A stretch of DNA of 64,000 nt. Source: Bacteroidota bacterium. GTDB lineage: Bacteria; Bacteroidota; Bacteroidia; 2-12-FULL-35-15. The DNA is taken from the NCBI GenBank assembly GCA_947449315.1, contig CANFRC010000011.1, positions 1-64,000 of the forward strand, in the 5' to 3' direction. The notes beneath the pieces were generated by a model. That model did no database searches. It had not been told where the DNA came from and saw nothing but the letters and a program-made list of their open reading frames with translations. The number at the start of each line of letters is the position of its first letter. Position 1 is the first letter of the stretch. The position numbers and the translations under genes are program-made. Below, one piece after another: positions 17,465 through 27,943 of the stretch.

Positions 17465-18487
17465 CTACATATAAATTGGACAAACGCGTTGTTTTGCAAT
17501 AAAAGGTTTGATCTTCTTGAAGATATAGATCACAGAAAGTTCAAACCCTCCCCGGTGATTTGTTGCCGCAATCAATTTTGATGTATTCATATCATAACTT
17601 ACACCTACCGTAATGTTGCGGTAATCCATATTTGCAACAAGAATAAACGCATCTTTCAGTCTGTAAAAACCGCCTATCGAAACAGCTGTTGTCATTCCGT
17701 CGACAGGTTTCAAATAATATTTACCAAATAAACCCATGACCGTTTCATGAAACTTGCCTTGCTTTTGATATAATACAGTTGGCAGAACATCTATCTGTTC
17801 TGTAACGGGTAATTCAAGAAGTCCGTTGATGCTTGTTTTTACATCTAAACGAATAGCATCATTATTAAAAAACGATTGTTTGGGCTTGTTTAAGTGCAAT
17901 GCAGAAACCCCAATACTTGCTTGAGTCCTAGCATTTTTTTTATACAAATATGCTACCCCTCCACCAAAATCGAAATAGGTGATTCTTGTTCTTGGAAAAT
18001 TTTCTCCGCTGGGCAATGATGGATCATAATTGTCGCCATCAAATTGATTGTCAAAGGTAAGTGCATTGATATTAAAGCTTTTCGAACTAACGCCAGGTTG
18101 CAATGCAACAGAAATAAAATGCGTTGAATCTTTATTTAATTTTTTTATGTACGCACCGGACAAATAAATTTGTGTGGTTGTAAATTTTGAGTCCCCCGAT
18201 TTATCGGTGTTAACAACTACTCCGGCAGCAACCGCATCATTCTTAAGTTTTGTATCCAGCCGGGTATCTGATGCAATGGAGAAAGTTCTATACGGAACAG
18301 GGATAATGGACCATTGACTTCTGAAGTTTCCAACAAACCTCCAATCGCCATTAAACAGACCCGTTTGAGAAGGGTTTAAATTTTGTGGCGAAGCATTAAA
18401 TTGTGAATAATGAATGTCTTGTGCACAAACAAAACTCACACAAAAGACAGCTAAAAATAATATGATCTTATTTTTTTTCATTTTCAA
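17465..18487 (-). CDS. PorP/SprF family T9SS outer-membrane protein
   Basis: A 340-residue predicted outer-membrane beta-barrel with a signal peptide (residues 1-22, CVSFVCAQ). The family hallmark QDIHYSQFNASPQNLNPS is at the mature N-terminus and GDWRFVGNFRSQW follows. SprF is needed for delivery of the adhesin SprB in Flavobacterium, and PorP belongs to the P. gingivalis T9SS. PorP/SprF paralogues are typically encoded just after a type B-sorted cargo, as here: the start codon directly abuts the stop of the 1,201-residue cargo gene. It is likely the dedicated partner of that cargo. Confidence 0.93.
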   Translation of the reverse strand: MKMKKNKIILFLAVFCVSFVCAQDIHYSQFNASPQNLNPSQTGLFNGDWRFVGNFRSQWSIIPVPYRTFSIASDTRLDTKLKNDAVAAGVVVNTDKSGDSKFTTTQIYLSGAYIKKLNKDSTHFISVALQPGVSSKSFNINALTFDNQFDGDNYDPSLPSGENFPRTRITYFDFGGGVAYLYKKNARTQASIGVSALHLNKPKQSFFNNDAIRLDVKTSINGLLELPVTEQIDVLPTVLYQKQGKFHETVMGLFGKYYLKPVDGMTTAVSIGGFYRLKDAFILVANMDYRNITVGVSYDMNTSKLIAATNHRGGFELSVIYIFKKIKPFIAKQRVCPIYM

Positions 18488-21400
18488 TTACCGAATAAGG
18501 GTGGTGTTTCCTTGTTTTTTTAATTCACTACCATTATAACATTTCGCTGTAAGGTACCAAGCAAAAACAGCGGGATCTGCCTTCATATCATTATAAACAC
18601 CATCCCAGCCCTTATGAATATCATCTGTTTCGAAAACCAATTGACCCCACCTGTTGTAAACTGCAAAATAAAGCTCGGCCACAGAATTGCTTCTAACATA
18701 TAAAACATCGTTGTGCCCATCACCATTTGGAGTGAACGTGTTAGGAACAAAAACATCATCTAAATTACATTTCATTGATTTCACATAAATTGTAATTGTT
18801 GCACTTACAGTACATCCCAATGCATTTGTTATGGTAACGGTATACGTAGTCGTTACTTCTGGTGTTACTGTCGGATTAAAAGCGTTTGGATTACTTACAC
18901 CGATTGCAGGACTCCATAAAATTGTAAGTGTTGTGTCTGTGATTGCATGAATAATTGTTGATTGTCCTGGACTCAACGAATCGTTGTCTGCTGATGCAGA
19001 AAGCGCAAACGAGGCCGGATCAAAAACAGAAACCGTGGTTGACAACATTTGGGAACAGGTATCTCCCTGAGCATTTACAGCAGTGACCGTTACTGTATAT
19101 GTAGTGGTTACAGCTGGTGTTGCCATTGGATTGCTTATCGTTGAATTACTTAACCCTGACGCTGGTGACCAACTGTAAGAAAAGCCGCCAGAAGCTGAAA
19201 GAGGTGCGGTTCCACCTATACAAACAGATTGATTTGCATTTATTGTTGCCCCGGAAGTATTATTAAAAACTATCGCAGCAGTGTCGGGACAACCATTTGC
19301 GGTTGTTGAAATCAAACTTATATTATAATTTCCGGAAGAAGGAAATGTATGTGTCGGGTTTTGTGAGGTTGACGTAAAACCATCGCCAAAGTCCCATTGC
19401 CAGGAAACTGGCGACACAGCAGAAGAATCATAAAAGTTTAGCGTATTCGAGCAAGGGGGATTTGAGAAATCGAATGCAGCAGAAATTCCCGGATAAACAG
19501 TAATAAAAGTAAAGGCCGTGTCTGCAATGTTACATCCAGTATTTGCTAAGATGAGAGACACCAAATAGGTTCCGGGCACATTGAAAACATGCGTTGGGTT
19601 ATAAATTATTGAAGAAGTATCTCCTCCTCCAAAATCCCACAAATACGTTCCGTAGGGGGAACTTAAATTGCTGAATGTAACAGAAAAGGGAGCACAACCA
19701 GCTGCTGTATCGATTCTGAAATCGGCATGAACGGGAGGAACCTGAAAATCAAATTTAAATGTTCCATTGTTACAATTGGATGACATATTAATTCCACTAG
19801 AAGAAACGCCAGTTGTCAATGGCGAATAAATTGGGCTAGAATAAGGCCAAGAACCAGGAGTAACTGGAAAATCATCATTCCCTCCGCAACCTGCACAAAC
19901 CGATTGGTAAATAATTCCCTTTTTATCAAACCGGCTTGTTCCTCCATCTACGTGCTCCCAACTACTCGCACCACCAAAATAGGTGGCATAAAACAAGGAT
20001 GCTGCATTCGCAGACAAAACGATTAAATAAAAGTTGTGCCCATCTGTTGTGGCTTGATAAGCCCCGGGTGTAATAGGCATTCCGGTTGTTGTCGTTACAG
20101 GAGGAACAATTTTTCCGCCCCATCCAGAAACATAAATATTCTTGCATTCATCCACCAAAAAAGCGGATGGTGAAATATTGGGAGCGCCACTTCCGTTGCC
20201 AAAAACAGTTGAAAAACCAATTGTTGTAAGAGCATCATTCATTCGTGTAATAAACTGCCCGCTGTTGGGATTGCTATATACGCCTGGTGTGACAGGCATC
20301 AAACCTTCTGTTTGACCAACAACATATACATTGCTATCCTTGTCCAATTGTATAAAATACGTTTGGTCATATGCAGGAGTTCCCCAATAAGTGGATGCAA
20401 GAAGTGCGGCTCCATCTTTCTTTATTTTTGAAATATAACCATCTGCTTTCCCACCTTGATACGTGGTGTGCACCACTCCTGCAGTTGTTGGAAAATTATT
20501 ACTTCTTGTTCCTCCAGTAATATAAACATTCGAAGAATCGTCAAGCGCCAATGCATAGCCCGCATCATTATCACTTCCACCAAGATAAGTGCTCCACAAC
20601 AAAGTAGAAAAATCGGAATTGAATTTAAAGGCTACAGCATCTTGCTCGCCGCCCAAGGTGTTGTCAAAACCACCAACAATTGGAAAATTTCCTGAGCGCG
20701 TTGAACTTGCTATATAGGCATTTCCGGCAGCATCAACATTGATCTCGCCACGATATTGGTCTCCATAATTATATTGCAGCGAATCGGCAGGAAACTCATA
20801 GGTTGTGCCAGAAAACAAAACACTGTCGTTGTTTACGTTCACCCCGTCATTCATAGTACCACCAATGAATGTGGATGCCATTAACGTTGTGCCGGTAGAA
20901 TTAAATTTAGCAACGTAAATGTCTGTGCCATTATCAAAAAAAGATCCGTTATAAATAAAGTGCAACAGTATTCCGCCATTAAACGTTGTATCATATGCTG
21001 TGGGTGTGACAGGAAAATCGGACGAACCTGTAGCACCATACAATAACAGATTTTCGGCATTATCAACCACTAAACTTGTTACGATCTCTGTACCAACAGC
21101 ACCACCTATATAGGTTGAATACTGTAAAAAGGTTCCTGATGAATCGTATTTTGTAATGACCACATCCGTTCTGCCATAAGCTGTTGCACCATTAAAAGTG
21201 GCATCATACGCGCCCAGAGTGGTTGGAAAACCAATGTCAAAACATGTTCCTCCGGAATACAAATCTCCTTGCGGATCATAAGTAGCGGTCATGCCAAAGT
21301 TGTCGGCAGTAGAGCCGGATGAACAAGCAAAAACTAGCACCGGATCGATTACTAGTTCAACATCCTGGTTATACCCTTTCGGGAAACGAAAATGTATTGT

Positions 21401-22093
21401 CTTGTTTTCTAAAACAAATTCACACGGAACTTTTACTTCTGCTCCATCAATCCATTGATATGCATATGGCTTTTCTTCAACCATTTGATTTACGCTGGTC
21501 GTTAAAATTAAAGCCCCTTTTTCAATTTTTATGTTGTCCAATCCTTCATAATAAAGTTTGATATCGTTGGTATTTGCCTTGGGAGAAACTATAAAATTGT
21601 ATTTGACACTGTTCTGCATGCCCAATATTTGCAGTTCAATTCCTTGGTATAAATTTTTATAGTTTACCTCTCTGAAATTTTTTGCATCACCGACCCATTT
21701 GCTCTTGTCTTTACCAATAAAATAATTACAATAATCGTGGGATTTGTCTCTCGCACTTGTTTCTACAGAAGACAAAGCGTTAAGGAACGACATGCGGAAA
21801 GCGTGAGAGCGAATAGGTGCTGTGGAAATGTTTTTACTGTTTTGCCCTGCATGATTGCTTCGCAAAGTTTCTTTATCGTAAAAATTATAGGTGAATGCAT
21901 TTTTTTCAAGAAACAGGGCCCCACCATCTAGCTGAGCACGAAACAAAACTTTTTTGTCCCATTGATTTTTGTTTTCAGTAAATTTTATTTTGTTCTGCGC
22001 CTCCCCTGATCTTACTCCACCGCCAGCCACCCCTTTTATAAAAAAGGAGAACAGAAAAAATAAAAAAAAATATTTTTTAACTAAACGTTTCAT
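18488..22093 (-). CDS. Large SBBP/PKD-repeat surface protein with T9SS type B sorting domain
   Basis: A 1,201-residue exported protein. The signal peptide is MKRLVKKYFFLFFLFSFF... The N-terminal domain has ENKNQWDKKVLFRAQ (DUF7948-like), followed by many SBBP beta-propeller repeats with YxTYxGGs..D cores. Two PKD domains (TYLWDFGGGDTSS and SWQWDFGDGFTST) and two WSPxxGLSN...TTTYTVTVT repeats come next. A type B T9SS C-terminal domain starts FVPNTFTPNGDGHNDVLYV. The reading frame is open to 22240, but that would overlap the upstream gene and lack a signal peptide; the ATG at 22093 is correct. It is probably a surface adhesin or matrix protein exported by T9SS with the adjacent PorP/SprF partner. 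Confidence 0.9.
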   Translation of the reverse strand: MKRLVKKYFFLFFLFSFFIKGVAGGGVRSGEAQNKIKFTENKNQWDKKVLFRAQLDGGALFLEKNAFTYNFYDKETLRSNHAGQNSKNISTAPIRSHAFRMSFLNALSSVETSARDKSHDYCNYFIGKDKSKWVGDAKNFREVNYKNLYQGIELQILGMQNSVKYNFIVSPKANTNDIKLYYEGLDNIKIEKGALILTTSVNQMVEEKPYAYQWIDGAEVKVPCEFVLENKTIHFRFPKGYNQDVELVIDPVLVFACSSGSTADNFGMTATYDPQGDLYSGGTCFDIGFPTTLGAYDATFNGATAYGRTDVVITKYDSSGTFLQYSTYIGGAVGTEIVTSLVVDNAENLLLYGATGSSDFPVTPTAYDTTFNGGILLHFIYNGSFFDNGTDIYVAKFNSTGTTLMASTFIGGTMNDGVNVNNDSVLFSGTTYEFPADSLQYNYGDQYRGEINVDAAGNAYIASSTRSGNFPIVGGFDNTLGGEQDAVAFKFNSDFSTLLWSTYLGGSDNDAGYALALDDSSNVYITGGTRSNNFPTTAGVVHTTYQGGKADGYISKIKKDGAALLASTYWGTPAYDQTYFIQLDKDSNVYVVGQTEGLMPVTPGVYSNPNSGQFITRMNDALTTIGFSTVFGNGSGAPNISPSAFLVDECKNIYVSGWGGKIVPPVTTTTGMPITPGAYQATTDGHNFYLIVLSANAASLFYATYFGGASSWEHVDGGTSRFDKKGIIYQSVCAGCGGNDDFPVTPGSWPYSSPIYSPLTTGVSSSGINMSSNCNNGTFKFDFQVPPVHADFRIDTAAGCAPFSVTFSNLSSPYGTYLWDFGGGDTSSIIYNPTHVFNVPGTYLVSLILANTGCNIADTAFTFITVYPGISAAFDFSNPPCSNTLNFYDSSAVSPVSWQWDFGDGFTSTSQNPTHTFPSSGNYNISLISTTANGCPDTAAIVFNNTSGATINANQSVCIGGTAPLSASGGFSYSWSPASGLSNSTISNPMATPAVTTTYTVTVTAVNAQGDTCSQMLSTTVSVFDPASFALSASADNDSLSPGQSTIIHAITDTTLTILWSPAIGVSNPNAFNPTVTPEVTTTYTVTITNALGCTVSATITIYVKSMKCNLDDVFVPNTFTPNGDGHNDVLYVRSNSVAELYFAVYNRWGQLVFETDDIHKGWDGVYNDMKADPAVFAWYLTAKCYNGSELKKQGNTTLIR

Positions 22094-22164
22094 GAACGAA
22101 GTAACACTATTTTTAGTTGAAGGGTCTCTATCAAAAATAAGAAAAAATATCTTATATTCAATGG

Positions 22165-24054
22165 CTATTTTGATGGTATTGCACTCATGCCCACCTTTGC
22201 CTGCTGATAATCGGGTTTTAATTCCAATGTCTTGCTCCACGCAAGTCGCGCTTTTTCATAGTCTTTAATCGTAAAAGAGGCTCCTCCGATATTATACCAA
22301 TAGTCAGCATTAGAAGGTTCAATCTCTGCCGCTTTCTCAAATCGTTTTATTGCTTCCCTTGGGTTTTTTTCACCTATTATCATCCCCTCATTAAAATACG
22401 CTGCGGCTAACAATCCAAAATTTCTCTTTAAAAGTGGGTTGTTCGGAAAGATAGATTTTGCGATGTCCCAATATTTTTTTGTTTGGTCATACTCCTTCCG
22501 CTTGAAATAACATACACCCAGGTTTAAATAACCGTTTACATATTGGGGGTGAATTTTAATTGCTCTGTTCAAATAATAAATACCCTTTTCAATTAATTCC
22601 TTTTCCTGTAATTTATTTTCCGGTTTTTCTGAAAGGTCCACAAATGCTTTTCCGGCATTTCCATTCACCAATGCACTGTTTGGAACCGTTTGGGCGTCTG
22701 TTATAAAAAGCGTCTGATCGTTTTTCCATTCTGCATTTCTAGCAATTGTTTTTACCCCACAAAGAAGCACAATAGTTCCTATTAATAATACACCCCTTGT
22801 TTTTCTTGATTTTTCATCCGTTATTTTTTTCAACAACCAATCAAGACTTATTGCAATTATAATTGCAAAGCCAAACGAAGAGTGATATATCAAACGCTCG
22901 CCCATAGTAGCACCGATGTCCATTAATAAATTAGAAACCAATGCAAGATGAATCAGATAAAATGCAAGTGCAAACGCAATCATGTTTCTTCTAAAAAACA
23001 AAACAATGGTTGCAGCAATTAATGATAAATGAATACCTATCGACAGCCAAACGAGTGGATTGAAAAAGTTTTTATAGGCAATTGTGTTGTAAGAATAATC
23101 ACTTGAAAGTGGGTGAGGAAAAAATAACGCCCTAAGGTAATGATTAAGTACCTCTATCTTTGTGGCCCATTTTTCTGGGTTTGTTGCAAACATGTATGGA
23201 TTGTTAAGTACGTCAGGGTTTTCGAAGGTGGCTCCTTTGCCGACAATTGAAAAACGGATATACAAATATATCCCTGCCACAACTGAAATTCCAATTACAG
23301 AAATCACCCCTTCTGAGGTATTATCATTTTTTATAATGAAAAGAAGCATTGGTAGCAAAACCAATAATGTGATTGCATATTCTTTTGATAATAAAGCCAA
23401 AAAATAAAACAAAAGACCGAAAAACAAGACTAACATATTCTTTGTTTCCCTGTAATTGAAAACCGAAATAAAAGTAAGAACGATAAATAAGAACGATAAA
23501 ATTTCGTCCCTGCTTTTCACATTCGCAACAACTTCTGTATGAATTGGATGAATTAAAAAAATGAGGCAAGTTAAAAATGCAACAAGGTGGTTTTTCTTGA
23601 AAATAAATTTTCGCAAAAAGAAAAGCAAAAGAACAACAGAAAAAACATAGCACAAAACATTCACAAAATGTCGAAAGTGAGCAAGGCCAAGCTGCGGATC
23701 TGTTTTATCAGATGTCTTAAACAGCTGCTGCTCAAGGGCAAAAGTAGCGATAGAAAAGGGGCGGTAGCGTCCTCCCGAAAGCTGTTGCGTTGAACCCATT
23801 TGACGATAAAAACTTTCGTATGCATCTGTCTTAAAAATTTTACGGATGCCATGAACACCTTGTTGTACATATTCATTCCCCTGAATAACGATTCCATCAT
23901 CCAACGCATATTCGTTGTTGAACGTGTTTGCGTAAAATAGCAACCCTACTATTACTAGTATCAGCGCCTGTGTTTTCAGGTAAGCAAAACGAAAGTTGCT
24001 GGTTATATCCGTGGGCAAAAGATGGGCTTCTTTTTTCGTTTGTTGCTTCATCAT
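22165..24054 (-). CDS. Polytopic GT-C-like glycosyltransferase with TPR tail (TMTC/PMT-like)
   Basis: A 629-residue inner-membrane protein. About 10 hydrophobic segments span residues 30-430, followed by four or five TPR motifs (about 460-629, for example NADYWYNIGGASFTIKDYEKA). The first extracytoplasmic loop has YALDDGIVI and later GGRYRPFSIATFALEQ. This resembles the DD and RPL/F-S motifs of eukaryotic TMTC O-mannosyltransferases and related bacterial GT-C proteins, which use lipid-linked sugars. The substrate is unknown. It ends 71 bases before the SBBP cargo gene on the same strand, so it could be co-expressed with, and even modify, that cargo; this is inference. Confidence 0.75.
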   Translation of the reverse strand: MMKQQTKKEAHLLPTDITSNFRFAYLKTQALILVIVGLLFYANTFNNEYALDDGIVIQGNEYVQQGVHGIRKIFKTDAYESFYRQMGSTQQLSGGRYRPFSIATFALEQQLFKTSDKTDPQLGLAHFRHFVNVLCYVFSVVLLLFFLRKFIFKKNHLVAFLTCLIFLIHPIHTEVVANVKSRDEILSFLFIVLTFISVFNYRETKNMLVLFFGLLFYFLALLSKEYAITLLVLLPMLLFIIKNDNTSEGVISVIGISVVAGIYLYIRFSIVGKGATFENPDVLNNPYMFATNPEKWATKIEVLNHYLRALFFPHPLSSDYSYNTIAYKNFFNPLVWLSIGIHLSLIAATIVLFFRRNMIAFALAFYLIHLALVSNLLMDIGATMGERLIYHSSFGFAIIIAISLDWLLKKITDEKSRKTRGVLLIGTIVLLCGVKTIARNAEWKNDQTLFITDAQTVPNSALVNGNAGKAFVDLSEKPENKLQEKELIEKGIYYLNRAIKIHPQYVNGYLNLGVCYFKRKEYDQTKKYWDIAKSIFPNNPLLKRNFGLLAAAYFNEGMIIGEKNPREAIKRFEKAAEIEPSNADYWYNIGGASFTIKDYEKARLAWSKTLELKPDYQQAKVGMSAIPSK

Positions 24055-24100
24055 TTTCTGTGGTACAATTTCTGTAGGAGCCTATGCCTTGTTTATTTAG

Positions 24101-24108
24101 TAATTTTG
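24101..24108 (+). promoter_or_regulatory. Candidate -7 promoter box for the NtrY-like kinase
   Basis: TAATTTTG matches TAnnTTTG and lies 68 bases before the TTG start at 24176, inside the divergent intergenic region. No clear upstream TTTG partner box was found. Confidence 0.35.
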
Positions 24109-24175
24109 CAGACCTTTGGAGTCGTCTTGTTAAAAAAATATTTGATAGTAAATATACATTAATAATCACTTTTCT

Positions 24176-27100
24176 TTGAAAAAATTTTTCAAAAATAAAT
24201 ATTTTCTCGCTGTCCTATCTGCGCTATTTTGCGCTGTGGGTTTCTTAATGAACCATTCACTTTCAGATGGGTCTGCTCCAACAATAAGTAGTTTTGAGAA
24301 CGTGCTGCATAAAAAAGAGCTTCGTCTGAATGAAGAGATGACCGCCTTAGCAAAAAGAGCTGAGACACAAAATTACAATCAACTCTTTACAGAAAAACCG
24401 GATTACTATAATACACTTTTAGAGGAGGATGGGCTTGCGCTACTAATCTATGAAAATGACACACTGAAATTCTGGAACGACAACTCCATTGCTGTTGAAA
24501 ACTGGATAAAAGAAATTTGCCTTGATTCAAAAATGGCCAAACTGCGAAACGGTTGGTTCGAGGTGGTTAGGCCACATACAAATGCAACTACAACAAAAGC
24601 AATTGTTGGGTTAATCCTGGTTAAAAACGAGTTTCCTTATCAAAATAAATATTTAACCAATGAGTTCCAAAAAGATTTTGCAGTTCCTGCAGAAACTAAA
24701 CTGATCACCGACAATCCGAATGCAACCAATGGTGTCAAAAACTATAATGGCGAATACCTTTTTTCATTAGAATTTAATTCCGCGAATAATTCAATTTCCT
24801 TTTTTTCCTATTTTTCAGTTGTGTGCAGCCTATTGGGTTTTCTGTTTCTTTTTGCACTGATAAAAGCGCTTTCTATTAGCCTCTTCCACAAATATGGCAA
24901 AAGTTATCCTGCCATAATTTTTATCGCAATCGTAGTAATCATCCGATATATTACCATTAAATTTTCCATCCCGGAAAGCTTCTATAATTTTGATTTATTC
25001 AATCCTGCCATCTTTGCAAATGCAAATTCCGTTTGGCTATCCTCACTTGGCGACCTTCTAATCAATGTGTTGTTATTGTTTTATTTAACCTATTTGTTTT
25101 TTAATGAGTGTGAGTTTAATGGCTTAGTTAGCCGACTTAAAAACATAAATAAACTTGTTATCTCCTTAGGTTTCTTTTTAGCATTTTTTTGGTTCTCATG
25201 GGTGATCAGCTCCTTGTTTATCGGATTAATAAAAAATTCAAACATTCCATTTGGAATAAACAACCTGTTTAGCCTTAATCAATATAGCTATATCGGAATT
25301 GTTGTGATTGGATTGCTTTTGTTTGTTTACTTTTTGTTTGCAGATAAAATGGTATCCGTGTTAAAACAACTGAAGTTAAATAACAAACAATACATTTTAG
25401 TATTTGTTTTTTCTGCTGCGCTTCATATACTTATTTCACATTTACTTGGAACCCTCGATCTGATTGTTATTTTTTGGCCGTTCCTGCTTGTCCTTTGCAT
25501 TGCAGGAATAAAGAAAAAAAATACGGCTTATCCGTTTTCGGCTATCATATTGATTGTGTTTCTGTTTTCTTTGTTCTCGGTCCATATCTTCCTAAAACAT
25601 TCCAGAATAAAAGAAAATGAAAGCAGAAAGGTATACGTAGAGAAGCTTGCTGCAGAGCAAGACCCTGTTTCTGAATTGCTTTTTCAGGATGTGGAAAAAA
25701 AATTACAGGCAGACTCCATACTTATTTCACTTGTTAGCGGTCCGGAAAAACAGCCAGAAGAATTTGAAAAAAGAATAAAACAAGAATATTTCAGTGGTTA
25801 TTGGGAAAAATATGATGTACACATTGCTCTATTTGATAGCACGTGTGCGCCTGTAATAAAATCGCAGAACACCTTGTTCGACAATAATTTTTATTTTGAT
25901 GAACTCATCGCATCGAAGGGAAATCCTACCGCCTGTGAACACTTTAATTTCATCAACAACTCTTCGGGAAAAATAAGTTATCTGGCAAAATTGCCTTTAT
26001 ACAAGAACCAAAAATTACATACAAAATATGGAACTATTTATATAGAGCTAGATGCAAAATTTATTTCTGACGAAATCGGATTTCCTGAATTATTGCTTGA
26101 CAGAAACGTTGGCTTATCTCAGGAGCTTACCAATTACTCCTATGCAAAATATAAAAACGGACAGCTGATAAACCAATACGGAAAATATCCTTACAGCCTA
26201 AACAGCAAAGACTTTGGACAAAGTAAAAAAGGTTTTGTGTTCAGTAACAAAGATGGATATAATCATCTTCTTTATCGACCGGACACGGAAAAATTAATTG
26301 TTTTAAGTAAAAAGAACGAGGGCCTTGTTGGAAAAGTGACAACGTTCTCCTACCTCTTCGCTTTTTTTAGTTTACTGTTGCTAGCAATCTTGTTTCTGCG
26401 ACAGATTTCAATGGAGAGCTTGTTTGAAAATTTTAGTTTTAAGTACCGCATACAAGTGCTTCTTGTTTTGATTGTGTTAGTCTCTTTAGCTTTGTTTGGA
26501 GGCGGCACCATCTATTATATAAAACAGCAATTTGAGGTTAAAAACCAAGAAAATATAAGCGAAAAAATTCATTCGGTTCAAATCGATATTGAAAGTAAGT
26601 TATCCGCTGAAACAAATTTGAATAAGGGGCTTAGCGAATACGTTTCTTTCATTTTAAAAAAATCTTCCTCCGTTTTTTTTACTGATATCAATTTCTATGA
26701 CATCAATGGAAACCTTTATTCTTCCTCGCGTTCAAAAGTTTTTGATGAAGGGTTGACATCCAAAAAAATAAATCCAGAAGCCTATTTACAGATTGCCATC
26801 TTAGGAAAATCAGAATTTATACATGATGAAAGAATTGGGAAGTTGGAATATTTGTCGGCCTACATTCCATTTAAAAACAAAGACGGGAAACTCCTCGCAT
26901 ACCTTAATCTGCCTTATTTTGCTAAGCAAAGTGAGTTGGAAAAAGAGATTTCTGGATTTTTGGTTGCCCTAATAAATATTTACGTTTTATTATTTGCACT
27001 GTCTATTGTAACGGCTATTTTCATTTCGAATTATGTAACAAAACCTCTAAAACTTATCCAGGATAAATTAAGTAAGATCAAACTTGGAAAAACCAACGAG

Positions 27101-27883
27101 CCTATTGAATGGAAGGAAAATGACGAGATTGGAAGTTTGGTAAGCGAGTACAACAGAATGATTCAGGAACTTTCAAAAAGTGCGGAGCTGCTTGCTAAAT
27201 CGGAACGAGAAAGCGCGTGGCGTGAAATGGCAAAACAGGTTGCGCATGAAATAAAAAACCCATTAACGCCAATGAAGTTAAGTGTACAACACTTACAAAG
27301 AACTTGGCAAGATCACGCTCCGGATATGGATCAAAAAATGGAGCGCTTAACAAAAACCATTATTGAACAAATTGATACACTATCCACGATTGCGACAGAG
27401 TTTTCTAATTTTGCAAAAATGCCTAAAGCCAATCTGGAAAAAATTAATATTGAACGTGTTTTAATCAACAGCATCTCTCTTTTCCGCGACTACGCTGCAG
27501 TTGAAATAATCTTTAACAACCTGTCGAGCCTTGAACCAATTGTTTTTGCTGATAAAGAACAGCTTTTGCGTGTTTTTAATAATTTAATTAAAAATGCCAT
27601 ACAATCTATTCCTGAAAATAAAAAAGGGCTGATTGAAATCGTATTGAGAAACGAAAACAATCAGATTGAGATTCGCGTCACCGACAACGGAAGCGGAATA
27701 AGTGACGAGGCTGTAGACAAGATCTTTGTTCCAAATTTCACGACTAAAACAGGCGGAATGGGACTTGGATTAGCAATGGTAAAAAACATTATAGAAACAG
27801 CAAATGGTCGCATTTGGTTTGAAACAAAAAATACACAAGGAACCACTTTTCACATTTCTTTACCCCGCTGTTCTGAAGAATAA
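24176..27883 (+). CDS. NtrY-like membrane sensor histidine kinase
   Basis: A 1,235-residue kinase with an unusually large sensor part: one N-terminal helix, a periplasmic segment (about 30-200), a group of about eight membrane helices (about 205-480), a second extracytoplasmic region (about 490-720), further membrane helices near 725, 765 and 930, HAMP (about 945-1000), HisKA with QVAHEIKNPLTPMKL (His near 1023) and HATPase ending with GGMGLGLAMVKNIIETANG. The H-box is NtrY-like. The start is TTG, supported by a basic N-terminus before the first helix. No response regulator is adjacent, so this is an orphan kinase. Confidence 0.9.
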   Translation: MKKFFKNKYFLAVLSALFCAVGFLMNHSLSDGSAPTISSFENVLHKKELRLNEEMTALAKRAETQNYNQLFTEKPDYYNTLLEEDGLALLIYENDTLKFWNDNSIAVENWIKEICLDSKMAKLRNGWFEVVRPHTNATTTKAIVGLILVKNEFPYQNKYLTNEFQKDFAVPAETKLITDNPNATNGVKNYNGEYLFSLEFNSANNSISFFSYFSVVCSLLGFLFLFALIKALSISLFHKYGKSYPAIIFIAIVVIIRYITIKFSIPESFYNFDLFNPAIFANANSVWLSSLGDLLINVLLLFYLTYLFFNECEFNGLVSRLKNINKLVISLGFFLAFFWFSWVISSLFIGLIKNSNIPFGINNLFSLNQYSYIGIVVIGLLLFVYFLFADKMVSVLKQLKLNNKQYILVFVFSAALHILISHLLGTLDLIVIFWPFLLVLCIAGIKKKNTAYPFSAIILIVFLFSLFSVHIFLKHSRIKENESRKVYVEKLAAEQDPVSELLFQDVEKKLQADSILISLVSGPEKQPEEFEKRIKQEYFSGYWEKYDVHIALFDSTCAPVIKSQNTLFDNNFYFDELIASKGNPTACEHFNFINNSSGKISYLAKLPLYKNQKLHTKYGTIYIELDAKFISDEIGFPELLLDRNVGLSQELTNYSYAKYKNGQLINQYGKYPYSLNSKDFGQSKKGFVFSNKDGYNHLLYRPDTEKLIVLSKKNEGLVGKVTTFSYLFAFFSLLLLAILFLRQISMESLFENFSFKYRIQVLLVLIVLVSLALFGGGTIYYIKQQFEVKNQENISEKIHSVQIDIESKLSAETNLNKGLSEYVSFILKKSSSVFFTDINFYDINGNLYSSSRSKVFDEGLTSKKINPEAYLQIAILGKSEFIHDERIGKLEYLSAYIPFKNKDGKLLAYLNLPYFAKQSELEKEISGFLVALINIYVLLFALSIVTAIFISNYVTKPLKLIQDKLSKIKLGKTNEPIEWKENDEIGSLVSEYNRMIQELSKSAELLAKSERESAWREMAKQVAHEIKNPLTPMKLSVQHLQRTWQDHAPDMDQKMERLTKTIIEQIDTLSTIATEFSNFAKMPKANLEKINIERVLINSISLFRDYAAVEIIFNNLSSLEPIVFADKEQLLRVFNNLIKNAIQSIPENKKGLIEIVLRNENNQIEIRVTDNGSGISDEAVDKIFVPNFTTKTGGMGLGLAMVKNIIETANGRIWFETKNTQGTTFHISLPRCSEE

Positions 27884-27943
27884 AATCTGCGCTCTTTAAT
27901 CAATTGTTTTTGTATATTCGTATCCAATAAATAAATTGTTTCT

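Noticed and set aside
20456-21066. Tandem DNA repeats in the SBBP region as a CRISPR-like or satellite array
   Set aside because: The similarity is at protein level (beta-propeller repeats); the DNA copies are too diverged and lack constant spacers.
22094-22240. N-terminal extension of the large SBBP cargo
   Set aside because: It would overlap the upstream GT-C/TPR gene and bury the signal peptide; the ATG at 22093 starts the signal peptide.
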